Shown here piece after piece: positions 38,101 to 50,425 of a stretch of 64,000 bases of DNA; position 1 is the first letter of the stretch; every line of letters begins with the position of its first letter. A program made the translations under genes and the position numbers. The notes below the pieces were generated by a model. The model saw only the letters and a program-made list of their open reading frames with translations, had not been told where the DNA came from and did not search any database. The DNA is from Micropterus salmoides (lineage: Eukaryota > Chordata > Actinopteri > Centrarchiformes > Centrarchidae), in assembly GCF_014851395.1 (NCBI RefSeq), contig NW_024040928.1, forward strand, positions 9,611,728 to 9,675,727, given 5' to 3'.

Positions 38101-40833
38101 CCTGTAGACCACCGTCAGCCAAATTTGGAAGCTGTCTACTCTTTCATATGAGAAAGTGAACTTGGCACAATTGGCGTCTGACCTATACTGTGTTTCCTGA
38201 GTTTAAGTAATCAGTGTTTATCTGATGCAAGATGAAAAAAGGTCCTGGCAAAATTAAATGTTCATAACATTGAATTGTGCTACGTGTGCCTGGTCTGGGC
38301 ATGTGAGCACACAGCCAGGCCTCCGTTTACACCATAAGTGTGGGAACAGAACTAATGCCAAACTACCCATGGGCCCTTCGAAGGACAACAACACTGCCAG
38401 GGAGAGCTGGAGATTTTTGAAAAAAAATCCCTTCACCACACTGAGCAAATTTAACCACATGCAAGCCTGTGGGAACTAGCAGATGACATCTATCAGCATA
38501 TAAATACTTTCAAAATACTTTCTGGACTTATTGGTCTACACATTGTTCCCCCCACCCAATCCTCTTGGATATGATAGTGGTGATTTGGCCCCCATCTTCA
38601 TCCACTTAATGTTGAAATAAAGGAGGTGATTGAACTCAGCCTCCAAATTGGATTTGTTTAATCTGCATCAAGTTTGAACATCCTGTGTAAACACAAGCGT
38701 GTCCAGATGCCGGAAACGCCACGGCTGGAAACGTAAATGCTCGTGGTTGACTTTGGCTGAGAATCAGAAGAGCAGAAGGAGGAATGATGCCTGAACAGAG
38801 GCTGGAGAACGTCCTTTGTTACTACAGGGTCAAAGGATGTACAAATGAGTACATTGAAATGTTACAGATTGATTATGGATGAAAAAGGTTAAAAAAATGT
38901 CTATAATTTAGATAATTTACAGATAAGCAACACCTCATGTAGTGCATATCCTCTTGAATTTGATTATTACTGTCATTACATAAAATAGGTCTACAGTGCT
39001 AGGAAGTCTTATAAAATTCACAACCTCTGGGAACAGAATCTGCAACCTCTGCTTGTGACGTTACACCAAATTCTACTTTGGCAAATGATGTGGAAGCAAA
39101 ATTGAATAAACACAAACATCATTAAGAGTTCATGTGTTCCAGTTAAACAACCCTTTGGTTAGACTCTCATTTCCTTAATGGCTCTGCAGCTGTATTTCAC
39201 CCCTGCGTTAAGTCACAAATCATTGGCAACCAATGTGGTTTCTTTTGCGTTGTTTTCCTCAGAGATAAGTGAGAATATGACTTTGCCTTGACGGGATTTT
39301 TTTGCCTTACAGCAGAGGCTACACCCCTTCAAGCCCAACTCATTAGGGAGTGTGTTTTGGGGAAAGGGGATGGAGAAGTGAAGGTCACTAGAGGTTAATT
39401 CCAATCGCAGTGCCTCCTGGAAGCAGCATGACAGCATGTCTCCTCTGCTCACAGATTGGATGAGTCCTTGCTGATCAGGCTGGTCTGATTACAACTTGTG
39501 GAAGATTGAGTCTCTTGCTCACACACACATGGGCTCCTCTTCCAGCATATATGTATGTATTGGGTTAATTTAGGGGATTTGCCCTGTGTGTGCGCATTTC
39601 TTTACTGTACAAGTTACATTTATTCAGGATAGTAATGGTTGAAGCTGCTAAAGGATTTGTGGTATTATGTCTGCCACAACAAAAGCAATTGCAATAAACC
39701 AAATTCTAAATCTAATACCTGATGTTTTGACAGTTTCACTGTTTTATGTGATTTATTACTTCCGATGTCTGGCAGGGTGGATATGTGATTGTACTGCCCT
39801 TGTTCTTGCTGTTGCCTTTTATTGTTTTCATCAGCACACGCTGCTGCTTTATGACTTATCAAAGTACTACACCTTGATGTTGGAGGAAGCAAGGAGAGCA
39901 AAGGGGGAAATGAAAGAAAATCATAAGAGATGAGGGAGACAAAGGAGTGACAACAGGGTGGTGAAGACAAAACAGCAAAGAAAGAAAGAATGTGAAAAAG
40001 AGAGGAAGAATGTGAGACACAATGAAAAATACAAATGAAAGGAAGAAAAAAGAAAACAAAGATAGGCGAGAAAGAGTGAGATGTGGGCCATTCATAAGCA
40101 GACTTCTCCAAGGGATCTCGGGCCAGCACACCTGCTACTATTCACTTCAGAGGAAATAGACACTCTGTGGAAGAGAGGCTCTTGGCCTCGGGACAAAACC
40201 GCTGCAGCGCCAAATTAGAAACAGGAAGGACTGTGGGTAAGGCTCAGATTAAAAACGCACTCCCCACATGGACTCAATATACTGCAGCCCTGATCCTGCT
40301 CTGGAAACCCAAAACCCAACAGCACTATTTTATGTCCCAGTCAACAGAACGCCCGCAGTTTGCACAGTGACAGTACAGAGACTCAGTCCAATGTCAATCC
40401 CCGAATGTTGGTAAACTATGGCCCTTAAATGCTGCCCATTCTAATGAGGAAAGGAAGTTTCTAAGTATACTTTATCAATTTCCGCAGTCACAACTGTGGA
40501 TACTTAATAATAATGCATCACATCTGCGTTTTCACCAAGACTGCTTTGCATACTTTATGTGAGTTCAGCCATGAGGAAATTATGTGGATGTCAAAGAACA
40601 CTAGAATGGGTCTTCCTTTTCTCTTGCACAGGCCTCTTTCTGATCCACACCATCTATCAGCACCAGAACCAGATGAATTTGACGTACACACACCAAAAGG
40701 GAGGACACAGTGCTGAGTTTCCCACAGACGACCATTAGAGCAGCTAATGTTGTCAACAGGCAGCGAGCAAGAAGTAATGATCCATAACACACTCTATAAA
40801 GGAGTGAAGCTAGCAAGAGGTCTGTGAATGTAC
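35191..40833. other. Gene desert, second part, with candidate conserved blocks
   Basis: It begins with a self-complementary (GCTA)n tract at 35194-35214 and includes an (AG)n tract at 36186-36222. The sequences at about 35290-35560, 37080-37320 and 39160-39440 are complex, non-repetitive and contain TAAT/ATTA cores and CCAT motifs, the texture usual for vertebrate non-coding regulatory DNA. A 71-codon frame at 37349-37564 has a good start context but no recognisable domain, so it is not called. Confidence 0.4.
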
Positions 40834-40964
40834 CAGAAAAGGAAATGAATATTGATATATGCCTGCTGCCTTCCTCTTGCGACCCTTGACCTCAAACGGG
40901 TTTCTCCTCTGCTGACGGGAGCTGTAAGGCATTTCCTGCCCGTTCACGTACATGCACGTTGGAA
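40834..40964 (-). other. Orphan exon-like segment
   Basis: On the minus strand a long T/C tract ending CTCCCTCAG (acceptor) precedes a 131-bp open stretch that ends at CTG|gtacat, a possible donor. In one frame it reads TCMYVNGQEMPY then SSRQQRRNPFEVKGRKRK, a basic, protein-like composition, with a TAG at 40812-40810 if unspliced. I do not recognise the protein. It is on the same strand as bmp2 and fermt1, 16 kb from the nearest known exon. It could be an unknown exon, a non-coding RNA exon or chance. Confidence 0.25.
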
Positions 40965-43553
40965 CTGAGGGAGAAAAGAAAAAAAAAAATCACCTCTTAT
41001 GGCCCAGGATAAGGGAAAAAAGTAGGCACTCATTCTCATACAATATTTCCATTTACTCATGGGCCTGTCCAAGTAGTGTGTTCCCCTCAATCTATCATTT
41101 TCACTGCGGTCACTGATGGTAGAAAGGCCTACTGTAATTATTTCTACAGATATTGAGGACATCTAGAGGTTGTTTCTCCTCACTGGAAAACAGAACTGCT
41201 CCTTTCTCATAAAGGTCAAGTTTTCATTACGTGAAGCTCAGTAAGGATTCACAGAAGGATTCTTATGAGTAATTGAATGCACAGACACAAAGAGGCAACA
41301 GAAGGACATATTTGTATCTTAGAGAAGAGGAGGCAAAGGAGAAAAATATCACAATAATCCAGCTTTGGGACAGAATCCATGTTCCATCTACCACTGTCCT
41401 CTTTCTCCCCTGTCTGTTTGACGTGCCTTTCTACTCTGCAAAGCCTTTGCCTTACGGAAGAGGTCATCACTAAAGCTATGAAGTGCCACATTCACCTAAG
41501 ATCCGCCGGCTGATGTTCGAGCCAGGCTGATGGTTGTTCACACATAAACACACACAAACACACACACACATGCATATGCGCATTATGCCAGACTGGTTTG
41601 GTAGTGCGACTCCAAGAGGAAAACCTGCCATGACATCACCCAGGGGAGTGCAGGTGCAGGGCCGGGACAGGAAGTGAGTCACAGGAAGCTTGGTGAGGCA
41701 GACTTTGCCATGCCACTGACAGGCTGTGGGAGAGCGGGGTGAAGGAGTGTGAGTTACACCTCGTAGCTGAGCTGGCTGGGGCCCTCAGGTTGTGGACCTG
41801 CTCTTTATATAAACTGGCTTCTCTCAACTACCTCTGTAACCTTCTTTCAAAATAACTGACAGGTATATATGGAAAATTATTGTAACACTGTCCAAGAAGG
41901 TCTACAAAAACAATTCATAATGTCTTTCAGCTCTCTATACAACAATTGCATGACTTCCTGCATGTCATCAATTAATCTGGTGTACAGAGTTGAGATTTGC
42001 GCTCACAGCATTTGATCAATGTAATTGAGCATAGAGAATATTATTACTATTGTAATAAGTGTACTATTATAATTTTTTATACTTTATCCAATCCCTACAC
42101 AGCATATTATATAAAAGGAAAATGTAAAGCAATATAAACACAACACAACACATGCTCAAGGGCTAGAGATCAAAATAAGTGTTTGTAAGCATCTGAACAT
42201 TTTCAAACCTGCATTGCTCCAGCGCAGAGATGTCTGACAGATGTACTATATGAACAGATGGATGGATGGAGGAGATGGTGTGTGTGCCCTTGACAATGGC
42301 AGTCCAGTGGTTTATACAAAGCTTATTACACTAATGAGAAAAGTGTGGGGAATGGATTTGTCCCATACCACCCAGAGAAAGAGAGCCTCTTTCCCCTGGT
42401 GTACTGCATCTGGAAACAGCCTCCTGGTAATCTGCTCTAAGTACAAAAGGTTCAGCACCAGCTTGTTCTCATAGACCACCAAGTGAGGCCCCCGAACTCC
42501 ATAACAGGTCTCCTTTCATAGCTGGGGATTAACTGATGCTTGGTGGACTGGGTCCCAGGCCTGGAGCTCCTCAAGGTGCCGCATCCACCATCCAAACCGT
42601 GAAGACGTGTACTGTGGTCATAAAGAAGTCAAACTTTCTTAATCTTTCTTATCTTCATTGGGAACTGGCAGATGCGGAGGTAGGAGGTTTTGTGGTATCA
42701 CCCTGACTGCTTCGCAGATGGGTTGTTGCCATCTACTGGCTATGGACAAATGAAAGATCATATAAACTCATTAAATTATAACTTTATCTACTATTACAAC
42801 AATATACATAGAGACTGCATAAACATTATACTTACTTATTCTCGCAAGAAAATATGTAAATGTTAAACAGTAAAGTAAAAAGGAAAAATTTAAGTAAAGG
42901 GAAAAAATGTAGACAGTGGTCACCAATTTTAAGACAAAATGTCTGGATATATTGATATATAAAAATTGACATAGTGATATGTGTGTATATGAGAGAGTGT
43001 GAGTATGTTTTGTTTTATAATGTAGGTATTTTGAATTATTCACTGTGAGATCTCATCTTTAAGTAACTACTGTCTTCAGACATGAGTTTTGAGCTTTCTT
43101 TTCATGGCCAGCTCCAAATGAGAACATCACTGATTTGAAGTTTTATGCATGGTAATGCATGAGATTTACTGTGCCTGAGATTGACATTTATTTAACAGGC
43201 GTGCTGAGGGATGTCATGTAGCTCCCTTTGATTGATCTCTTCACTTCCTGCTACAAAGATGGAGGCCGCTCCCGTAACCACACAACCCCTTTCAAGCTGG
43301 GGGTGTAGGAGACGCCCTTCGGCAAGGTTCCAGGATCAGTCGGGTTCACCCTTCCCCCCAAACCTAACTGTAACCATCAGAGGAGTAAACACGACACTGA
43401 CCTTAGATCAGTGTCTAGAGGCAAATCCATCCTCAAGCCTCTTAGAAGCCCATATGTGGTCCATATGGAACTCCTTCCTGTATCCCTTGTGGAAAGTGCA
43501 AGGTAGGCACTACACATCCTGAAGTCTATTCCTATTTAATCACCAAAATCACT
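40965..43553. other. Gene desert, third part
   Basis: It holds a (CA)n tract at about 41547-41571 and otherwise A/T-rich unique sequence, particularly at 42770-43060. No gene or structured RNA was recognised. Confidence 0.45.
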
Positions 43554-46009
43554 GTTGGGTAGTAACGCGTTACTGTAATATTATTACTTTTTCCAGTAAC
43601 TAATAGTGTAACAGATTACTTTTCTAAAACAGTAATATTACAGTTATAGCCTACTAGTCCAAGTAACCCTGCGTTACTTCGTTATTGAACGCACCATCCT
43701 TGACGTGAATGCGTGACTGTACGGCAGGTCAGCGGCACCAGGCCTTGTGTTCATGTCCTCTGATAGCCACAAAACCAAAGGAAGACTGGAGAACGAGTGA
43801 GAGAGGGGTTCTTTCCACAGCTGTAAGTAGCTGCTGCCATTATTGTGTCACAGTCTAAAATGCAAAGAACATCGTCGTCTATTGTAAACTCTGTGCGACC
43901 AGCAAAATGCCTCCAACAGTTCTACATCTGATTTACTGAAGCATCTGCTAAAGAGGCACAGCAACGTGAAACTTATAGAAAGAAACTCTGGCCGCTACTA
44001 TCACTGATGCTTAGACTCACTGGGAGAGAGTGACGTTAACATTTTGAAAAAATAGGCCTACTGAATACTGCTCTTATAAATAGGCTATATGCGCAGAAAA
44101 ACAGCTGTTCAAAAGTCGGGATTTACTTTATTTTTGTCTGTCAGCCAATGGCGAAAAGAAACGTTAGGCCTTTATGTTTTGTAAAAAAAACACTCCTTGC
44201 TGCTGTTTTGAATATGATTTCCGTTAAAAAGTCGGGAGAGACTGCTTTGTTTGGGGGTAAAAGCAGTGTTTCCCATAATTAGCCGATAATTTGGATAATT
44301 ACAGTGGCGTGGGGTGGGGTAAATTTTTGGGGAAGCCAAGTAAGAGGGGATGTCCTTTTTGGAGGGCAATTATCTAATGCATTGTGCTATTACAGTGCAG
44401 GGTATAATTTTATAAAAATTTTATAAAACTTTAAAGATTCGCTCTATCTGTTATCAATACACACGCTGAAAGTTGCATTTACCGAGACGTACACTCTCTC
44501 TCTCTCTCACCCCAAATAGCATAGCCCGCTGCTTATGGTGCAGGTTAAGAATAAAAGAAGCATTCATAAGCTCAATCAGAAGACGATTGAAGACATTTGC
44601 ATAGTAGCAGTGGTGCATGTATCAAATAGGCCTAGATACTTCTTAATGCTTGGCCAAATGTTCTTAACACAACATCACTGAAGACTAACAACCGAGTAGC
44701 CAACCAACAGAGTATAGACAATTATTCAGGCAGCCTGGCCCAGTGCCCTGTAGCAGGTGCTGTCTGTGGTGCTCATTATCTATGCGTACACAACCGCAGT
44801 AAAAACAATAAGGTTACTTCAGCGGACTATTCATTCACAGCTAAATCCAGGCAAGCAAAGCAAAACAAACAATATAACCACGTTAAAAATCGCACAAATA
44901 GCAGCAGTTCAGTTACGTTCAGAGAGAGGAGGTGTCATTTCACTCACCCTATTTGAAAAGGAAGGCCATTCTCCCTGTCTGTCATGGTGGTGAAGTGGTC
45001 AATAACCAAGTCATAGAATTTCCCACTAGCTTTTCGTCCTCCGCAACAACAGAGTCAGTCAAAGTTTAGCACTACCAGCTAGCCACACTGTACGGATCTA
45101 AGTTTCCTCAGTAAACGTCCAAAACCCCTTTTTTCTCTCTAGGCCCAGCTCCAGTTTTGGCGTTGGTCTTCCGTCAGATTTAATCTTAAATTGCTGCTGT
45201 AGTGGTAGTTTAGTAAAACTATTTATTATAACTAAAAACTCCAAATCTCCATCCTCCATAACTGCACCAGCTAAAGTTGCTAACAGCTCCCGTTATTTCA
45301 TCTGAATGACGTTGATCGCATGCTGTGATTTGATTGGCGTGAAGCCAGACAGCGGCTGGCTTCTCTTGGCATCATCTTGACTAATCACACTTAGGCTGTG
45401 GCATGACAGTGGCCTCATCTGATTGGTTAATCATTTAATTTTTTTTTTTACAAAGGGATGCCAACCTGCCTGGCCTCCTCGCATAGTCAGACTGAAGGCC
45501 AGTCTACGGTGGTGCAATATAGTGTTTCACCACACGTCCAACGAGTAGCATTTAGAGGGGCGCTGAGAAATGGGGAAGAGATGACCACAACAGTTTATAA
45601 GATTTATCGAAACTATAAACACTGTGTTTTTATTGAAATGATAAACAGAGTCTGATTAAAACAGGGGAAGCCTGGCTTCCCTTGGCTTCTGGGAGAAAAT
45701 GCCACTGGATAATTAGCAACGCTGACGCTGACTGCCACACAATGATTTTCTATTTATTTTTACTAGGCATATTTAAAATTGTATTTGATTGAGGAGCTGT
45801 ATTGAGGAGCATATCCGTGCATCACCTCCTCTCGCTCGCTCCCTCTCTCTCTCCCTCTCCCTGTCTAAAGTTAGAATATAGTACATAAGCAATGAGTAAC
45901 GTAACTAGTTACTTCTATCACCCAGCAATAAGTAAAGTACTATTATTACTTTTTTAAGGAGTAATAAGTAACTAGTAATATGTTACAATTTCTGAGTAAC
46001 TTGCCCAAC
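43554..46009. mobile_element. 2.46-kb inverted-repeat DNA transposon, non-autonomous
   Basis: The left end GTTGGGTAGTAAC and the right end, reverse complement GTTGGGCAAGTTAC, bound the element. Subterminal repeats of 'agtaac' and 'actagttac' occur at both ends. It shares its left 700 bp with the fragment at 9486-9805. There is no intact transposase. A second element is inserted inside (44281-45716). Termini and subterminal repeats suggest a hAT-like class, but the target duplication is not clear. Confidence 0.6.
44281..45716. mobile_element. Second inverted-repeat element nested in the 43.5-46.0 kb transposon
   Basis: The left part, GGATAATTACAGTGGCG...GGGGAAGCCAAG, is mirrored at the right end by CCTGGCTTCCCTTGGCTTC...GCCACTGGATAATTAGC. 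The flanking 'tttcccataattagc' is a common entry point of such fish elements. The insert has no long frame. It explains why the outer element is longer than its partner copy. Confidence 0.5.
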
Positions 46010-46083
46010 AAAGTTAACCAGATTAACAGTTAACATTAAAAGGAGAAGGAGAATGAATCTTCTCAATAATTTACCCAAATTGG

Positions 46084-46450
46084 CCAGACTCAAATATTTT
46101 CTGTCTCTGCATCGTCAACCGCTTATCCAGCGTACAGGGTCGCGTGGGGCTGGAGCCAATCCCAGCTTACATTGGGTGAAAGGCAGGACAAGTCGCCAGT
46201 TCATCGCAGGGCCACACATAGACAGACAACCACTCACACTCACACCTAAGGACAATTTCGGAGACACCAATTAGCCTAGCCTGCATGTTTTTGAATGGTG
46301 GGAGGAAGCCGGAGCGTCCGAACAGAACCCACACAGACACGGGGAGAACATGCAAACTCCACATAGAAAGGCCGAGGCAACCGGGGTTTGAACCCACAAA
46401 CCTTCTTGCTGTGAGGCAACATTGCTAACCACTGCATCACCGCGCCGCCC
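46084..46450 (+). mobile_element. Common teleost retroposon tail (RSg-1/LINE-3'-like)
   Basis: Characteristic phrases are present: 'ccgcttatccagcgtacagggtcgcg', 'ggctggagccaatcccagc', 'tcgccagttcatcgcagggcc', 'ggtgggaggaagccggag', 'acacggggagaacatgcaaactcc' and 'tgctaaccactgcatcac'. They belong to a very abundant dispersed fish repeat. I recognise the repeat with confidence but not its exact class. The copy is diverged and carries no frame. Confidence 0.8.
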
Positions 46451-49400
46451 TTTTGCTGTCCCTAGCAGAGAGAGCAGGAAAGTCCTTGGGTAAGAGATAA
46501 ACAGCTCTGATGTTATGAGGTTGTTTCTTCTGCTTCTGCCCCCCATCACTCATCGATAAAATGTGTCTGGCTTATGGTCTCGTCCGTCCTCTAAGGTTTC
46601 ATTGCCTTGTTCTCGAGAGTATCATAATAGGAGACAGGCTTTTAACTCTGTACTATAGCTTTACTGCAGAACTAGTTGGCTGTGAGTATTAGGCTATATA
46701 ATGGTCTCTTCCATTGAGTCCCAGCCAGAGGTAATGATTTCAGCATGTCACTCCAGGCCAACTCCACTGTGACTGCATGGCTGATTAGCTCTTACAGTAA
46801 TGGTAGTAGCAGAACATATTTCAGGAGCAAGTTAACAATGTTTTAGGTATGTTGCTGTCATTTCCTACATGCCTTTTGTAATGTGAATGTACAAACAACT
46901 TCGATAAGTCAAAACTAGTGCGTTTGTGGCGTGTGTTCACAGATATGCTTTAATTTATATGTGCTTGTACGTGCAGATATACACTATGTGTGTGGAAGAA
47001 TGAAAGGCTAAGATTGTATATATATGAAAGTACTATCATTCGTGCAGTCATTCTGGAAAAGTAATTTCCATATTTGCTCTGCTCCTGAATCGATGGACAC
47101 CAGTGTGTTTGATGCGCTCAGAGCTGCAGCACAGATGCCACAGTCTTAGCTATGCTGGACGTTATCTCACTGGCTGTTCTCAGAATACAGGAAAAAAAAC
47201 ACCATGTGCACCACCTCTAAAATTAGTGCGTGCATCACGTAAAGAAAAGATCCGAAGTTAGAAACGACTCTAAAGTGACCACTGTCTGTCTTCACTTCGC
47301 AGACATTTTCATGTCCCTCCTTGGCACAGAGCCAGTTGAGATCTCCCAAAGTGACTGATCCCTCTGTTTCATCAAAGATACACGGCCCACCACATACTTT
47401 CCAATTCTGGGCCAGCCAGAAATCTGGAAATCTGATTTTATAACACGTATGATTTGGGTTGTTTGGAGCTGCAGATAGTTTTGGTGTGGTTTGCTACACA
47501 CTAAACAAAACGAATGAGTCCTGCCACACTAGTAGGTCCCAGCTTCCAGTGTTATGCTCATCAGTTGTGCGGCTGCTCTGTTGTGTGTTTGTGTGTAAAC
47601 AAAGACAGCGAAGGACACCTTTAACAGATATACCAGATGTTCATCGAGAAGGGAGGGGAAAATCTGTTGTCGGAAAATGACTTTGCAGAGGTCTGTGTAG
47701 CAGGTGAAGAGAATCTTGCCAGGAACACATATCTCACAGTTGTGCTTTTAACTAAATCATGGAATACACAGTCACACACAGACTACATTTTTAGCTCATC
47801 AATTCTTTCATGCCATAAAATGGATGGTTTTAGAAACCATGTTGTGCGTAAGCTGAAGGAAAATAACGGCTTCTGAAATGCAAACATTCTCAGCCCCAAC
47901 CAGTGGCTGACCGCACTTGAAGTCTCTAGTCCGTGATGAGTCTGGAAGTCTGTCAGTAATTGTGGAGATAATAGGTCCTTATTACTTTGACCCCTGACCC
48001 CTGTTCTTAAGTGAGAAGTTTAGGAGTGGTCCCCGAGGAGCTGTCTAATACTAACGTGGCTCTAAAATGAGAAGCACCAGAAGTTGGAGAAACAGTGGCC
48101 AGATAGTACAACTGAAACCCAATTCAGCTGGGATGGGGTGCAGGGAGGGAGTTACCCATGTGTCACCCACCCTGGGAGCAGTATTTCCACCCATGAAAGG
48201 TTTATGGACTTGAACTATAAAGGCAAACCACTAAATCTTAACACTTTTTTTAACACGAAAATTCCCCAAATCTTTTCGGGGTTTAGGCTTTTAATGTTGA
48301 TTTTTATCAAATGTTCATTAAGTGTGCCAGTGAAGTGACTTCCTCCTGAAGTCCATTAAAATGTTTCTGCTACTGGCAGAGGTATGTGCAGCCCATGTGC
48401 AGGGTTGTGGTATGGTGGGGTCCACAGAGCAGAAATGGACACCAGATGGGACCAAGGGGGGTGGAGATGCAAGGTAGAATAAAATAGCACGTGCAGAAGA
48501 TTGAAACTGAAATGTAGAGGGGGAGGAGGTCTGTGTGTGTTTGTGTGCATGTTGGGAGGATATAAAATAATTGGATAGTTGCATCATCTAGAGTAGACGG
48601 GTGCTATATACCCTTGAGGGATAAGAATGGGTAAACAGATATGATCTGAGGCCCATGAAAAAAAGTGACATTTCCAGTGTTTTTACTGCCAGTGAATAAA
48701 GTCTCACGGCTCCTTCTAAATGTTTTGATTTACATTTCCTATATAAGTAACAAGCGTATCTTTGTTCAATGCACATTTGTTTTTGAAGAGAAAAAGCCCA
48801 CCAGGAAACCCTTGAATAGATGATTGAAAAAACAACCACGTTGGTTTTCCATGCAAGCGTATGCATGTGTCTGAGATTGAAAACCAACATTCCACGGTCC
48901 CAATGTGCGCTCACATAAAAACATTCTATTTAGAGCATTTTGAGCTGCCTTGTGATCCCTCCAAACCCTTTCTAATGCAAACACAGCAGAAAAGGCAGTC
49001 AGTCAAACTCTCAGTCTCTGTTTCTCTTCTCCCTCTCATTATCTGATCTGCTATTGTGGCTACGCTATAAATTTTCATCTGTGTCTTTCTGGAGCCATTT
49101 TAGTCAATTCAGTTTGGTCTAGATATTATGTTGTTTCAAATCAAATATATTGACTCAGGTGTTCATGCTTCAAACTGTCTTACTGCAACATATGATATGT
49201 TTTGTTTTTGCCAGCCAACCATCTCCACTGTCTTAGTGAATAAAACACGACTCTTTATTATCTGCTTCTGCTAGTTTCGTGAAATATACCTGCATTTTTT
49301 TTTCTTTTTTCTTCAGTGCCGAAACACATCAGAGCCTTATGACTCAGAGATGTCAAAGAAAGGAAGCCAGACTCTGAAGTGGGGAAGAATCTGTCTGAGC

Positions 49401-50039
49401 ATGTGCAGTATGTGGACAGGTGCAGGTGTGTGTTTGTTTGTCTTTATTAATTAAAGTGCCAGTAGGCTCTTTTCTTTCTGAGAGACTGTTGGTGTGTCTC
49501 TCTGCCACAGTTTGCAATCTTTTAGTCTTAAATCTCACCATAAATAAACCTTGCGTCCTGTCAGACCTTTATAACAGGTTCCTTTTTTTCCCTTCGTTAA
49601 TATTGGTTAGGAACAAAAAAAACATAGGAGCTAGCTTCTGGACAAACCTTCCCAGGGATCTTTGCAGTGACATGTAATGCATGAAAACATGCTCTGGTGT
49701 TTTTCTAATCCTCCCATGGGAGTCTATCACATTTGTGGGCTTGTAACTTGTCACTCCCGTCATGTGACCCTACACCCTACTGCAGTTCATTACTCCACCC
49801 TGACCCGGCTCTGTCACTTTCCCCTCTACACTTCTATTGTTGTTAGTTTCCAATTACATTTACCAAAAGAGTTCAATGCTTGGTTTGCAATCAGTGTAGT
49901 GTGAGCTTTCTGTCAGGTGTTCTATTTTTGCAGCTAATTTCGGTCAGAATTTGAAACTCTTGTTATTCATGCCAGCCACACATGTTGGCCCCTGACATAG
50001 ATACATAAACAATGGCTGGTTCCACTGTAGCCGATCTTG
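46451..50039. other. Intergenic sequence downstream of bmp2
   Basis: No gene or named repeat was recognised. The frames at 47459-47680, 48588-48914 and others are isolated, have poor composition and lack splice support. Because bmp2 is transcribed leftward, any bmp2 3' enhancers would be expected to the left of 50040. Confidence 0.45.
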
Positions 50040-50059
50040 GAAAATTGGAGTGACGACGT

Positions 50060-50425
50060 TTTTTTCACGATAAATACACATTTATTTACAAATAAAGTGG
50101 TTATAATAGAAATAAATACAAAATAAAAATCTGAGCATTATACTTCATGTGGTATTGCACCCATTTCGAAATGTACATCAGAAATACTTTTTCAAGACCA
50201 GTAAAGTAATATTTCTCTGATTAAAATATTTATTTTCCCAACTTTACGTAGACATAAATATATTCATATATCTATTTTTTCTTCTTCCACAATAGCTCTG
50301 TTTTTTCTTTCTTTCATATAAATAAACGTCTTCATTGGGAAACCGGGTGTCCATATTAACCTCTGATGTCTTTTTCAGTCTCTCTTGCCCACTCTTTTCT
50401 TTCTATCCATTCCACTGTCAGTTTC
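50060..50425 (-). other. bmp2: bmp2 3'UTR with AU-rich conserved block
   Basis: On the bmp2 strand the 3'UTR contains AAAGTTGGGAAAA and AATATTTTAATCAGAGAA, then ACATGAAGTATAATG, TCAGATTTTTATTTTG and TATTATAACCACTTT, in the same order as I remember them in mammalian BMP2 3'UTRs. Several ATTTA pentamers are present, as expected for an AU-rich element controlling mRNA stability. AATAAA at 50086-50081 is the likely poly(A) signal. Confidence 0.75.
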
